DNA from: JADLBR01 sp964651705
Lineage (GTDB): Bacteria > Verrucomicrobiota > Verrucomicrobiia > JADLBR01
Reading direction: 5' to 3'
Assembly: GCA_964651705.1 (NCBI GenBank)
Contig: CAZYWZ010000011.1
Location: forward strand, 24,049 to 88,048
DNA: 64,000 nt
Shown: positions 1 to 8,573 of the stretch, piece by piece
How positions within the stretch are numbered: position 1 is the stretch's first letter
How the letters are laid out: each line of letters opens with the position of its first letter
Translations under genes and position numbers: made by a program
The notes under the pieces: model-generated
Databases searched by the model: none
The model's input: only the letters and a program-made list of their open reading frames with translations
What the model was told of the DNA's origin: nothing

Positions 1-3000
1 ACAGGGGCAGGATTCCGTGCTCGCGGTACCACGCTTGCTTCGCCTCCCATCGGCGGCGGTACGCGGGATCGGCGAGCATGCCGCAATGCTCCCAGAAATA
101 CGTGATCCCGGAATCATCATCATCGATCGTGAAGTCGGGGTACTTGGTGACGCCCCCGATCTCCAGTGGCTGCTCGTAGCGATAGTCTATGTGTTGCGCG
201 TAAAGGAGGTTCGCGATGATGACCTCCGATTTCGAGCTGACCGCCTCGCCTCGGAGGGTGACGTGGATCAGGCGTTCCTCAAGGAACGAACCGGCGATCT
301 CGACTGGCTTGGGCGGTTCGAAGAGATTGGTCAGGCGTCTGGCGGCGGCAGAAAATCGTTCCGAGCTGAGTCTCTGGAGATCCGTGGCAGAGCCCTGGTG
401 CAAGACCACCACTTTGGCCTTCTGCCGAGTCAGGGCCGTATAGAGGAGTTCGCGCGAGAGCATCAGGGGGGACCGCGGCAAAATGAGAAACACGACCTCG
501 AACTCGCTCCCCTGGGCCTTGTGGACGGTTAGCGCGTACGCGAGCTCCAGGCTAGCCTCTCCCTCCTCGCCGAAATCGGAGTCGTAGAATTTGAAGACTT
601 TGCCCGTCTGGGTGGAGAACTCGATCTCGAGATAATCCGGGAACCAGTTCTTCTTTTTCGTGCGACGATGCCCCACGACCATGCCAATCTCTCCGTTGGC
701 AAGGTAGCCACGCTGTTGCGGCTGCGGGTACAGCCGTGATTTCGGGACCGACCAGTTGCGGTTATTGATGACCTTGTCGCCGTAGATGATCTGGGCATCA
801 CCCATGGGTTTCGGGATGCTGCGAAAGCTGCCCGGATTCCGGGCCTTCGCGATCTGCTGCCCCTTATAACGGACGTGGATCAGTCGGTTGAGCGGATCGA
901 CACCCCAGGGCTTCTGCCGCACCGGGCTGAGGATCTGCCACGCCTCCGCCCGCTTCCCGGCGCCCGGGCGCTCGCCGTAGGCCACGTTGAACCAGGCAGA
1001 CCCGTTGTCGTCGAGGCGAGCCCCAAGGCTCAGGGCGAAGGATTGCCACTCTTCTCTGTCCGACGGGAAGGCCAGCGTCTCCGAAATAATCTCGGGCAGG
1101 GACTGCTCCAGCTCGTCCGGCGTTTCCCATTGGATGAAGCGAATGTGGTCACTCTTGCGGCGACCGGCGAGGATCTCAAAGACCTGATCTTCGCCGGGAC
1201 CGGTGGCCCCGCCGCCAAACCACGCAGCCAGTTGCAGGTCGTCGCGTTCGCCAGCGCCCTGGCGGCGCGGCACGGTGAGCTCCGCAAAAGCAGGACCGAC
1301 GCGCGGGAACCGATCCTCGATATCGGGCGGGGCAAGGTGGGCGATGATGTCCACGAATGGGCGGCCGGCCCCGATTGGAGGTAATTGTCGGGAGTCACCC
1401 ACAAAAATGAGTCGCTTGACCCCGCTGATGGCCTCCAGCAGCGAAGCCATCATCTCCTCCGTCAACATGGAACACTCATCCACAATGACGGTGCCAGCGA
1501 CCTTTTCCCCGGGTTTGCCGGTGAGGAGGTAACGTTGCGTCTCGCCATCATAACGCCTAGAGCGACTCAGGAATTGCGCCAGGGTGCATGCCTCGAATTT
1601 CGGACTGTCGGCCTCGCGCGCCACAGCCTCCATCCGCACGCGGGCCTTTCCTGTTGGGGCGAGCAGGAGAATGCCGTCGCCATGAATCTCAGGGTGCTGG
1701 CAGAGCACGGACAGCAGCGTGGTCTTTCCGGTACCCGCGGATCCGAGCAACACACTGAAACGGGAAACCGCGACCTCGGCTAGCGCGGCGGCCTTCTCCA
1801 TGCGGGCGCGCTGTTCCTTCTCCCGCTCCTCCCCTTCGGGGGGCAAGGGACCGAGGCGGGCGTCGAGCGCCGCAGCCCAATCCACAGACAGGCTGTGACG
1901 GGCCGCCTTGGCGCGCTTGGTCACGACCTCGCGGATCTGCTCACCGACCGCCGCCAGCCGCTCCAACTGGTAGGCGGGGCGCCCGTCAGCCATCTTCATT
2001 AGGCGGATCTCCCCTCCGAAATGCTCGTCCTCTGCGACCGCCATGAGATCAGCGGTCACGTCGGTGCGCTCTTCCTTCTGGTCCGCCGCACGACGCCGCA
2101 AAGTCGTAATGATGTCGTCGCGGGCGCGAAGCGTATCGCCACTCGAGGCGGCCGCCTCGAGCTCCCGAATCGTGAGCGCCCGCAACCGTCGGGCATCGAC
2201 CGCGGTCCGTATCCGGGTCGGCTCGGGAATGGGGAAATGCTCTCGGACGAAGTTTGTCGGAAACAACCCGCGGTCCACGGTCCCGATGGCAACGGGACAA
2301 ATGGTGAGGCGGGTGGCCTCGTAGATACGATACGGATTCTCGAGGAACGCGGCGTCTTTCAGGTCCAGGCCGTTCTCGGCGCGCAATTCGGGGAGCGCCA
2401 GGAAGACCGCCTGTGGGACGGTCAGGTCGATGCGGCTCAGCAATCCCAGAAACGCGCGCCGCTCCGCACCCATGCGTTTCCATGACTTGGCGATCGTGGC
2501 ATCGACGTGAAGGGCGAGGTCCTCGGGCAAATGCTTGGACGGGTCCTCGAGGGTCGCATCCCACGCCGGCCACGGATCGCCGCTTTCTCCCGCCATGTCG
2601 GCGAGGGCCTGCGCGATGAAGTTCCCCATGGGCACGCCCGTCGCTGAGAGGACGGAGCCCAGCCCCGGGAAGGGGCCGCGCTTCTTCCAGAGGCGACCGA
2701 GTTCCCCGTCGATCCACTGCTCCTGCTTTCGGGTGGCAACGCTGAATAGTTCGGCGGAGCGGAGCAGCGCGGCACGACACGCCAGGAGTGCGCTGATGGC
2801 AGCGTCGTGGCCGACGTGCTCGGTGGCGTACGAAAACTCGTCGAAACGGTCTTCCGGGGCGAAGGCCACCGCTTCTGCAGGATCGAAAGCGCGCCCATCG
2901 TCCGATTTCTCCAGCGCCTCGTGATAGGGCATGAGGAAACCATCCGCAAAATCGGGCCGGATGGAGTGGACCACCATTCGTTCCCACAGCAGGCTGCGAA

Positions 3001-3688
3001 TCCTGTCGCCGGGAGGGCCGCTGTACTCGTACTCCGTCAGCTCTCCGATGCCCTTGACCCGGCCCACGCCAACGATCACCCGCCGCCCCGTGTCCTCGAC
3101 CAGCGGCACCTGCTTGGCATAGAAGAACACCAGCGACTCTTCAGCCCTAACGTGATTCCAAAAGCAATCCAGCAGCGCGCGATGGTTCCGGTGGTCCTGC
3201 AGCCACCGGGTCTCAAATCCAAGGACTTCTTTTGTCGGTTCGATGGCCTCATCGACTTCGTCCAGCGGGAACTGGTCGACAAGGCCAACGCCCTCCCCAT
3301 CGCGGTTGCCGAACACAAACTTCTTCATCATCCACCGAAACGGCAGCGCGGCCGCGCCGTACGCGGGATAGCGAAGCGGCGTCGGTTTGAAATGGGCGTG
3401 GGAGTCTTTCCCCAATCTCACGTAGGGGTGCTCGTGCATGCGGGTGAAGGGGAAATCGGCCATGAACGTGGCGCGCTCCTTCACGCAGGGCGGAAAGAGC
3501 GAGTCCTCCAGCTCCCTGATAGACCTGCCTGCGACGGTGGTCTCGGCGCTCTCGTCTTTGCTCTCGAAGATGTTCTTGAGCTTGAGGCAGGCGGTGTTGC
3601 GCGCCGGGCACCCGCAGATGGACCCGTTCCATCCGGCGTCATGCCAGGGCACGCGGACGGAAATGTGGCGCAAGGGGAATGACTTCAT
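1..3688 (-). CDS. Large RecD-like superfamily 1 helicase with C-terminal nuclease-like domain (3' end outside window)
   Basis: An unbroken minus-strand frame of 1229 codons starts at ATG 3688 behind a good ribosome site (GAGGAG, about 8 bases upstream) and runs off the left edge. The first ~600 residues match nothing I recognise. A Walker A motif (GSAGTGKTT, about residues 649-657), a Walker B/DEAD-like motif (VIVDECSM, about 733-740), GDSRQLPP, and the UvrD_C_2-type VHKAQGSEFE (about 1053-1062) define a RecD/AAA_30 helicase. After the helicase come SEVIIANLL, YPDFTID (about 1181) and YFWEHCG (about 1197), which resemble the E, D and E-x-G positions of PD-(D/E)XK nuclease folds. Such proteins unwind and process DNA ends in repair, mobile elements and phage defence. 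The helicase call is firm, the nuclease call is probable, and the cellular role is unknown. Its position at the edge of an island suggests an element-borne function. Confidence 0.85.
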   Translation of the reverse strand, partial: MKSFPLRHISVRVPWHDAGWNGSICGCPARNTACLKLKNIFESKDESAETTVAGRSIRELEDSLFPPCVKERATFMADFPFTRMHEHPYVRLGKDSHAHFKPTPLRYPAYGAAALPFRWMMKKFVFGNRDGEGVGLVDQFPLDEVDEAIEPTKEVLGFETRWLQDHRNHRALLDCFWNHVRAEESLVFFYAKQVPLVEDTGRRVIVGVGRVKGIGELTEYEYSGPPGDRIRSLLWERMVVHSIRPDFADGFLMPYHEALEKSDDGRAFDPAEAVAFAPEDRFDEFSYATEHVGHDAAISALLACRAALLRSAELFSVATRKQEQWIDGELGRLWKKRGPFPGLGSVLSATGVPMGNFIAQALADMAGESGDPWPAWDATLEDPSKHLPEDLALHVDATIAKSWKRMGAERRAFLGLLSRIDLTVPQAVFLALPELRAENGLDLKDAAFLENPYRIYEATRLTICPVAIGTVDRGLFPTNFVREHFPIPEPTRIRTAVDARRLRALTIRELEAAASSGDTLRARDDIITTLRRRAADQKEERTDVTADLMAVAEDEHFGGEIRLMKMADGRPAYQLERLAAVGEQIREVVTKRAKAARHSLSVDWAAALDARLGPLPPEGEEREKEQRARMEKAAALAEVAVSRFSVLLGSAGTGKTTLLSVLCQHPEIHGDGILLLAPTGKARVRMEAVAREADSPKFEACTLAQFLSRSRRYDGETQRYLLTGKPGEKVAGTVIVDECSMLTEEMMASLLEAISGVKRLIFVGDSRQLPPIGAGRPFVDIIAHLAPPDIEDRFPRVGPAFAELTVPRRQGAGERDDLQLAAWFGGGATGPGEDQVFEILAGRRKSDHIRFIQWETPDELEQSLPEIISETLAFPSDREEWQSFALSLGARLDDNGSAWFNVAYGERPGAGKRAEAWQILSPVRQKPWGVDPLNRLIHVRYKGQQIAKARNPGSFRSIPKPMGDAQIIYGDKVINNRNWSVPKSRLYPQPQQRGYLANGEIGMVVGHRRTKKKNWFPDYLEIEFSTQTGKVFKFYDSDFGEEGEASLELAYALTVHKAQGSEFEVVFLILPRSPLMLSRELLYTALTRQKAKVVVLHQGSATDLQRLSSERFSAAARRLTNLFEPPKPVEIAGSFLEERLIHVTLRGEAVSSKSEVIIANLLYAQHIDYRYEQPLEIGGVTKYPDFTIDDDDSGITYFWEHCGMLADPAYRRRWEAKQAWYREHGILPL

Positions 3689-3997
3689 CCGGCTATCTCC
3701 TCGAACAACCCAACCTCATCCTCGACCCAACTTCTTGGCGGAAGGCCCAAGCCGGGAAGGGCGGCAACCCTCCCTGGAAAAGCAACCATGACTGCTGACG
3801 AGGGTAGTGGGCTCACTCAGAGTTTTCAAAGATTTTGGGAAGCGAAAGCGGTTTTGCAGCTCGCCACCGGCTCCAACGCCAACACCAAAGTCTGCTGGCG
3901 CGTTTGGGCAGTACCACCTCTCGTGCCGCAGATCTCGGGTCACGCCCGCGCCAAACTCTTGCACTGGCCCAGGAAACCGGACAGAGGACCGAAGATC

Positions 3998-4090
3998 GGG
4001 ACCAAGCGCGGAATGAAGGTCACTCGGGTTGGACCTCCATGGCCACGGGGAATCGCCGATTCCGTGGCTTGAACCGCCAATGTCGCGATC
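3998..4090 (+). repeat. Dispersed island repeat, copy D (partial)
   Basis: This lies in the otherwise gene-free 3689-4167 gap. It begins GGGACCAAGCGCGGA, contains ATGGCCACGGGGAA and ends CAATGTCGCGATC. It is a shorter relative of copies A, B and C; the centre carrying the GGCCACGGCGTGGCC palindrome is missing. I see no gene in the rest of the gap. Confidence 0.6.
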
Positions 4091-4155
4091 AGGCCGCCAA
4101 GAGGCCCTCTCCGTACAGCCTAGCACAGGAGCAGATCTGCCGTCGGCGGGCGGGC

Positions 4156-4161
4156 TAATCT
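4156..4161 (+). promoter_or_regulatory. Candidate -10 element of a leaderless promoter
   Basis: TAATCT occupies -12 to -7 relative to the ATG at 4168, and there is no Shine-Dalgarno sequence between them. TANNNT at this exact distance is the usual arrangement for leaderless transcripts in other phyla. No clear -35 is visible. Confidence 0.4.
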
Positions 4162-4167
4162 GCAAGC

Positions 4168-4905
4168 ATGTTCCCGAGGATTCTTGCGGTTTCGGATCTC
4201 CACGCGAATTGGCTGTGGTATGGGTGGGTGGCCCGCCATGCGGCACGATTCGACCTGATCTGTTTCGGGGGAGATCTGTGCGACATATTCACGACGCGCC
4301 TGGGGCTGGCCGAGCAGCGGCGATTGATCCTCCGACGCCTGGTGGCCCTCGCTGGCGAGGGCAGGCTCGTGGCGGTGGCCGAGGGCAACCACGATGCCGT
4401 GCAGCCGGGGTGGCTACGTCCCGATCGCGCGATGGCGTCTGTCATGTGGCCTGGGTATTCGGGCGAGGTCAAGGCTGGGGCTCGATCACTACTCGTCACG
4501 GTGTGCCCGGATACCGCTTTCGACGAACGGGGCGGCGCCAAGCGGGAGGTGGTCGCGCTCATGGAATCCGGCGCCGAGCTGCGGGACAGAATGGGACTCC
4601 CATGGCTGGTATTGCATCACGAGCCAACCACCCAAACCCCGATCTGCTGGGGTGCCGAGGGGAGCACCGAACTGGCCGCCTTGGTACGGCGCCATCAGCC
4701 CGATCTGGTGATCTGCGGGCACATCCATGAGGCCCCGTTTGCGCGGGAGTTTGGTGGCCGTTGGCATCACAGGATCGGCAAAAGCCTCCTCGTCAATGCC
4801 GGCCAATGCCGCGGCAAGCCGTGGCCGTGTCACCTGATCATTGCCGGGGAAAGCGTCCTCTGGCGCGCGCCCGGTTATCCCAAGGAATCCGTCCAGATCG
4901 GCTGA
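4168..4905 (+). CDS. Metallophosphoesterase (calcineurin-like phosphatase)
   Basis: A 245-residue soluble protein with all five blocks of the calcineurin-like fold: D10-x-H12 (SDLHAN), GGD 34-36, GNHD 73-76, HH 150-151 and GHIH 184-187. These residues bind two metal ions and hydrolyse phosphomono- or diesters; the natural substrate cannot be read from the sequence. The size is typical of small stand-alone enzymes such as those acting on nucleotides or nucleic acid ends. It has no ribosome-binding site but a TAATCT -10 element at -12. The last 33 bases, including the stop, belong to a 187 bp block that is repeated exactly at 9979. The neighbours are island genes, so it may process nucleic acids together with the helicase at 1-3688; that is inference. 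Confidence 0.85.
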   Translation: MFPRILAVSDLHANWLWYGWVARHAARFDLICFGGDLCDIFTTRLGLAEQRRLILRRLVALAGEGRLVAVAEGNHDAVQPGWLRPDRAMASVMWPGYSGEVKAGARSLLVTVCPDTAFDERGGAKREVVALMESGAELRDRMGLPWLVLHHEPTTQTPICWGAEGSTELAALVRRHQPDLVICGHIHEAPFAREFGGRWHHRIGKSLLVNAGQCRGKPWPCHLIIAGESVLWRAPGYPKESVQIG

Positions 4906-5059
4906 GCGTCGCACATCGGTCGCGTTTGTCGCTTGGCCTGCCGCCAAATCCGCCTGCCGGTCGGAATGGGCCGGGGGCTCCGATACCGGGTGGGCAGGAG
5001 GTGGGGTCCGCCAATTATTGGGACCAAGTGCGCGATCCCGGCATCCACGGGCGAGCCTA
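4873..5059 (+). repeat. 187 bp direct repeat, copy 1
   Basis: This block reads the same, base for base, as 9979-10165 as far as I can align by eye. It includes the final ten codons and stop of the metallophosphoesterase gene and about 150 bases of non-coding DNA. The flanking dispersed repeat (copy A here, copy C at the other site) has diverged by roughly one base in eight, so the block itself is better preserved than its surroundings. The rest of the 4906-5269 gap holds repeat A and nothing else I recognise. Confidence 0.85.
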
Positions 5060-5160
5060 GGTGGCCACGGCGTGGCCATGGGTCCTATCCCTATGGAGAG
5101 GACGAAAAATGGCCACAGGAACCCGCCGATTTCGGGGGTCCAATCGCCAATGTCGCGATC
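5060..5160 (+). repeat. Dispersed island repeat, copy A
   Basis: A ~100 bp unit containing the perfect 7+1+7 palindrome GGCCACGGCGTGGCC, then AAAATGGCCACAGGAACC and the conserved end CAATGTCGCGATC. It directly follows the 187 bp block, as copy C does at 10166. No open reading frame is shared among copies. Confidence 0.75.
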
Positions 5161-5269
5161 GGGTGATTGGCGGGGCTGCACCGGGTCTCTCGCCGGGCTG
5201 AGTCCGCCCACCGCGCCAACTGGCGCGGCGGTTGATCGCCACCGGTCGCACCGGAACACCACCCGGCGG

Positions 5270-5488
5270 TCAGCCGACCGTCGCGCGCCGCTGGGCGCCC
5301 TTTTTAAGCGGCGCGTCCCCCGAGTCCCCGAAGGGGTTGAATTCCCCGCTCTCGAGCCTGCCGAGCCCCGCGCGGATCGCCATGCGCAGCACGTCGGATT
5401 GCGCCAGCCCCGTGGACTTGGCCAGCGCCTCGATGCGCCCGGCCAGGTCCTCGGGCAGCCGGAGCTGGCGATTGCGGCCCTTGGCCAT
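5270..5488 (-). CDS. Ribbon-helix-helix (CopG/Arc-type) DNA-binding protein
   Basis: A 72-residue basic protein. The N-terminus (RNRQLRLPEDLAGRIEALAK, residues 5-24) has the beta-strand plus first helix pattern of ribbon-helix-helix proteins. TGLAQSDVLRMAIRAGL (about 26-42) follows as the turn and second helix, including the typical SDVLRMAI. Such proteins bind DNA as dimers and usually repress their own promoter, or act as partition or antitoxin factors. There is no Shine-Dalgarno sequence; TACGGT sits at -12 to -7 before the ATG. It is transcribed away from the second ribbon-helix-helix-like gene at 5639 across a 150 bp spacer, a natural site for an operator. Confidence 0.75.
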   Translation of the reverse strand: MAKGRNRQLRLPEDLAGRIEALAKSTGLAQSDVLRMAIRAGLGRLESGEFNPFGDSGDAPLKKGAQRRATVG

Positions 5489-5638
5489 GCCCCGACCGTA
5501 CCGCCCGACACCGCCCCCAACAAGCCGGAAAAGGCCCCCGGCGGCGGCGGCCTAATCTCCGGCGCCAGGCAGCCCGCACGCGCGGGCGCCGCCCGACGCG
5601 GCGCCCGCCGGACCGGGACCTGGCAACAGGAGGTTGAC

Positions 5639-5884
5639 ATGCGTTACTATACTAGTTACATCCAGTCACACGCCGTGAAGCTCCCGATACCGCCAGAGCA
5701 GCTGAGGGTCGTCCGGCGGATCGCCCGCCGGACCGGCGCGGGGGTGGAACGGGTGCTGATCGAGGCGCTGGAGGCGGGCCTCCGGGGGGCGGAGGCGGCC
5801 CTGCAGGAGCGCGGATCCCGCGCCGCGCGCCGGTTCCTCGAAGGGGACATGGGCGACGGGGAAGGCAAAGGGGGGAGGCGATGA
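5639..5884 (+). CDS. Small helical protein, probable second ribbon-helix-helix regulator
   Basis: An 81-residue protein starting at ATG 5639, chosen because CAGGAGG stands 6 bases upstream. The segment HAVKLPIPPEQLRVVRRIAR followed by TGAGVERVLIEALEAGL has the strand-helix-turn-helix layout of ribbon-helix-helix proteins, and the tail is Gly/Arg-rich. The family call is weaker than for its divergent neighbour. Its stop codon overlaps the start of the downstream LTA-synthase-like gene (ATGA), so the two are translationally coupled, which suggests it controls or accompanies that enzyme. Confidence 0.55.
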   Translation: MRYYTSYIQSHAVKLPIPPEQLRVVRRIARRTGAGVERVLIEALEAGLRGAEAALQERGSRAARRFLEGDMGDGEGKGGRR

Positions 5885-7791
5885 CCGGCGCCAGAGGAGC
5901 GAACCGCGCCAGGGCGTACGCGTATGGCGGGGCGGCCGCCGTGGCCCTCCTGGGCGCCCTGGGGCCGCCTATGCTCGCCGGGGGGTTCCTGCTGGACCGG
6001 GGCGACGCCATCGCGGGGGCGATGATCGCCGACACGCTGCTGTCAAACCTCTGGGTCGTCGGCCTGGCGGCCCTCTCGGTGGCGGCCTCGGCCCGGATGG
6101 GCCGATGGGCCGGGGCCGCGGTCCGGTTGCCCGCGGCGGCGGCGGTGGCGCTGTACGCCGCCGACGCGGCGGTCGGGCTCCTGTTCGGGGTCCGGTTGTT
6201 CCTCCGCGACGCGATCGCGTTCGCCGGCGACCCGGCGGACTGGATCCGGTTCCTGTCGGTGGGCGCGGCAACCGACGCGCCGCGGATGGTCGTCGCGGGG
6301 TCCGTGGCCACCGCGGGGCTCCTGGGCGCCGCGGGCCTGGTCCTCTGCCGCCCGCCGCGACCGCCGCGGTCCATCGTGGTGGCCGCGGCATGTGCCATCG
6401 CCATCGGCTTGTGCAGCCTGGCCCTCGACCCGCCCGGCCGCGCGGGCGTGGCCCCCGCCATCGAACTCGCCCTGACCGACACCGCCGCCAGCCCGTACTC
6501 CGCCGCCCTCGGGGCGGCGCTGGAATCGGCGGTGGCCTCGGCGCGGCCCCGGGTGATCGCGCCGCGGGCCAATCCCGCCCCCCGCACCCCCGACATCGTC
6601 CTTCTGATCATCGAGAGCTGGTCGTCCTACCACTCTTCATTCTTCGGCGGGGACAACGACTGGACCCCCGGCCTCGACACGCTCGCGGCCGGTGGCCTGG
6701 CGTTCACCAATTTCTGCGCCAACGGGCTCACGACCGAGGACGGCATCATCGCGCTGGTCGCGGGGGAGGAGCCCATCGTCCCGGCGACCGGACCCCGCCG
6801 GGGGTGGCTGGAGTGCTTCTCCGGGTTCATGGGCCCGGAACGGGCGCTGCCCCGGCTCCTGGCCCCGTCCGGCTACCTGTGCTGCTGGCTCACCACCGGC
6901 CCGATCCGGTTCTCCTGCAAGCACCAGTTCCTCGACACCGCGGGGTTCGACCTGCTCTCCGATGGCTCCGACCCGTTCTACCGCGACGGCGAGGGCGGGC
7001 GCCCCTGGCCGCAGGCGATGTTCGGCCCACCGGACCGGGCGCTCTATCGCCGCGCGCTCTCGATGGTCGCCGGCCCCGGCCCGGGGCCGGGCTCCGCCCG
7101 GCGCCCGCTCCTGCTGGTCCTGGAGACGACCTCCTCCCACCTGCCCCTGTGCAACCCCGACGGCCCGCCCCACGACGAGGCCTCCGTGATGCGATACGTC
7201 GACCGGGAGGCCTCCGCCTTCGCCGGGGCCCTGCGGCGGGCGGGCTTCTTCCGCGGCGGTGGCCTGCTGGTCGTCACATCCGACCACCGTGCCATGACCG
7301 CCCCACGCCCCGGGGAGGGGAGGCTCTTCGGGGAATGGGCGCCATGGAGGGTGCCGCTCTTCTTTCTGGCCGACTGGCTGCCGCGCGGGGTGATCGATCC
7401 CCGCCCGGCCGCGCAGACCGATATCGGCCCCACCCTCGAGTGGCTCGTGTCTGGCCGATGCCCCGTCGCGGGGCGCCGGTCGATCCTGCTGGATCCCGGC
7501 TGTCCCCCGGCGCGATTCTTCGCCGCGCGGGAGCGCGACGCCCGCCACATCATCCGCGTGGCCGACCGGGCCACCGGCGCCTCCTCCCGCGTCGCGTTGG
7601 CCGGGGACCGCACCCGGCGCCCAGCGGGATTGGACGAGGCGCTGGACTGGGTGGAATGGGAGCGGCTGGCGAGGGAGCCCAGGACCGCCCTGCGGCCCGA
7701 CATCCGATACCAGCCGCGCCACGCCGCGATCATCTCTCAGGCGGTGCCGCCATTCCCGCTGGCGGTGGCCGCCCCGGCGCAGGTCCCATGA
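5881..7791 (+). CDS. LTA-synthase/sulfatase-fold membrane enzyme
   Basis: A 636-residue protein with five hydrophobic segments (about 15-36, 46-70, 82-106, 135-156 and 164-181) and a periplasmic alkaline-phosphatase-superfamily domain. PDIVLLIIESWSS (238-249) gives the first metal ligand, E245. FTNFCANGLTTEDG (275-288) places a nucleophilic Thr at 284 or 285, and VVTSDH (464-469) supplies the late Asp-His ligands. This architecture is shared by lipoteichoic acid synthase, OpgB and phosphoethanolamine transferases, which move phospho-alcohol groups onto glycans or lipids. The exact substrate cannot be assigned. Translation is coupled to the small protein before it and, by another ATGA overlap, to the protein after it. 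An envelope-modifying enzyme inside a mobile island is notable. Confidence 0.75.
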   Translation: MTGARGANRARAYAYGGAAAVALLGALGPPMLAGGFLLDRGDAIAGAMIADTLLSNLWVVGLAALSVAASARMGRWAGAAVRLPAAAAVALYAADAAVGLLFGVRLFLRDAIAFAGDPADWIRFLSVGAATDAPRMVVAGSVATAGLLGAAGLVLCRPPRPPRSIVVAAACAIAIGLCSLALDPPGRAGVAPAIELALTDTAASPYSAALGAALESAVASARPRVIAPRANPAPRTPDIVLLIIESWSSYHSSFFGGDNDWTPGLDTLAAGGLAFTNFCANGLTTEDGIIALVAGEEPIVPATGPRRGWLECFSGFMGPERALPRLLAPSGYLCCWLTTGPIRFSCKHQFLDTAGFDLLSDGSDPFYRDGEGGRPWPQAMFGPPDRALYRRALSMVAGPGPGPGSARRPLLLVLETTSSHLPLCNPDGPPHDEASVMRYVDREASAFAGALRRAGFFRGGGLLVVTSDHRAMTAPRPGEGRLFGEWAPWRVPLFFLADWLPRGVIDPRPAAQTDIGPTLEWLVSGRCPVAGRRSILLDPGCPPARFFAARERDARHIIRVADRATGASSRVALAGDRTRRPAGLDEALDWVEWERLAREPRTALRPDIRYQPRHAAIISQAVPPFPLAVAAPAQVP

Positions 7792-8285
7792 GGACCCCAC
7801 CCCATGGCGGCGGATCGCCAAAGCGCGCAAGCGATCTGATGGCGCGCGTCACCGAGGCGCTGTTGCTGCTTGCACTTCTCTGCTGGACCGGACTCCTCGC
7901 GGCGCGCCTCCTCCACGGTGGGCTGCCGGGGACCGTGCGCTCCACCGGCCCCTCCGGGGCCACCGGCGGCATGATGTTCTCCGATCGCGCGGAGGCCGCC
8001 GTCGAGATCCGGGGCCGGGGACTCGTCCTCTGGTGGAAGGAGAGCCCCGTACCCCTGAGCCAAGAACAGGCGCGTGAGATCGCCGGGTTCATCCTCGCCC
8101 CCGGCGCCGCCGCGACCCTCGTCGCCGGCGAGTGGTCCTTCCACGCCGCGGACTCCCCCGTCGGGACGGGGGCCTTCCGCCTCGCCAGGCGCATCGGCGA
8201 CGCCGTAAAGATCGAGTACACGATATCGGGGGCCGATGCCGCCGAGATCGCCCGGCTGCTGTCGGCCGCGGGGGGCGGGGGGTGA
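7788..8285 (+). CDS. Membrane-anchored protein of unknown function
   Basis: A 165-residue protein whose ATG overlaps the stop of the preceding enzyme gene. One hydrophobic helix (about residues 23-43, LLLLALLCWTGLLAARLL) follows a short N-terminus and would anchor a ~120-residue periplasmic part. That part alternates short strands and helices and has no motif I recognise. The strict coupling to the LTA-synthase-like gene suggests a partner or accessory subunit. I see no terminator after it. Confidence 0.65.
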   Translation: MRTPPHGGGSPKRASDLMARVTEALLLLALLCWTGLLAARLLHGGLPGTVRSTGPSGATGGMMFSDRAEAAVEIRGRGLVLWWKESPVPLSQEQAREIAGFILAPGAAATLVAGEWSFHAADSPVGTGAFRLARRIGDAVKIEYTISGADAAEIARLLSAAGGGG

Positions 8286-8573
8286 TCGACCCCGCGCCAT
8301 CCCAGGGAATCGGTCCGAATCAGAGAGTGATACCTGCCGTGGAGGCCGAAGGTCACCTGGGGCTCGCAGAACCGGACACCTGTTGCGTCGCCGTTCCGCT
8401 GGAAGCGCGCGCCCACCACCCCGACTCAGAGGTCGGCGGGGGCGGCGAATCGTCCAATCCCTCGAGGATGTCGTAGGCGCCGTCCCTGATCTGCGTCGGC
8501 TACGTGACCTTGGAGCAGTCCTTGTGGGCGATCTTCATCCGCTTGAACACCGGCTTGTAGCGGCGCGCCGGCA

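Noticed and set aside
6105..7787. A 726-codon frame overlapping the LTA-synthase-like gene
   Set aside because: Only its last 165 codons (7788-8285) are a real gene; the earlier part is Arg/Gly/Pro-rich shadow sequence.
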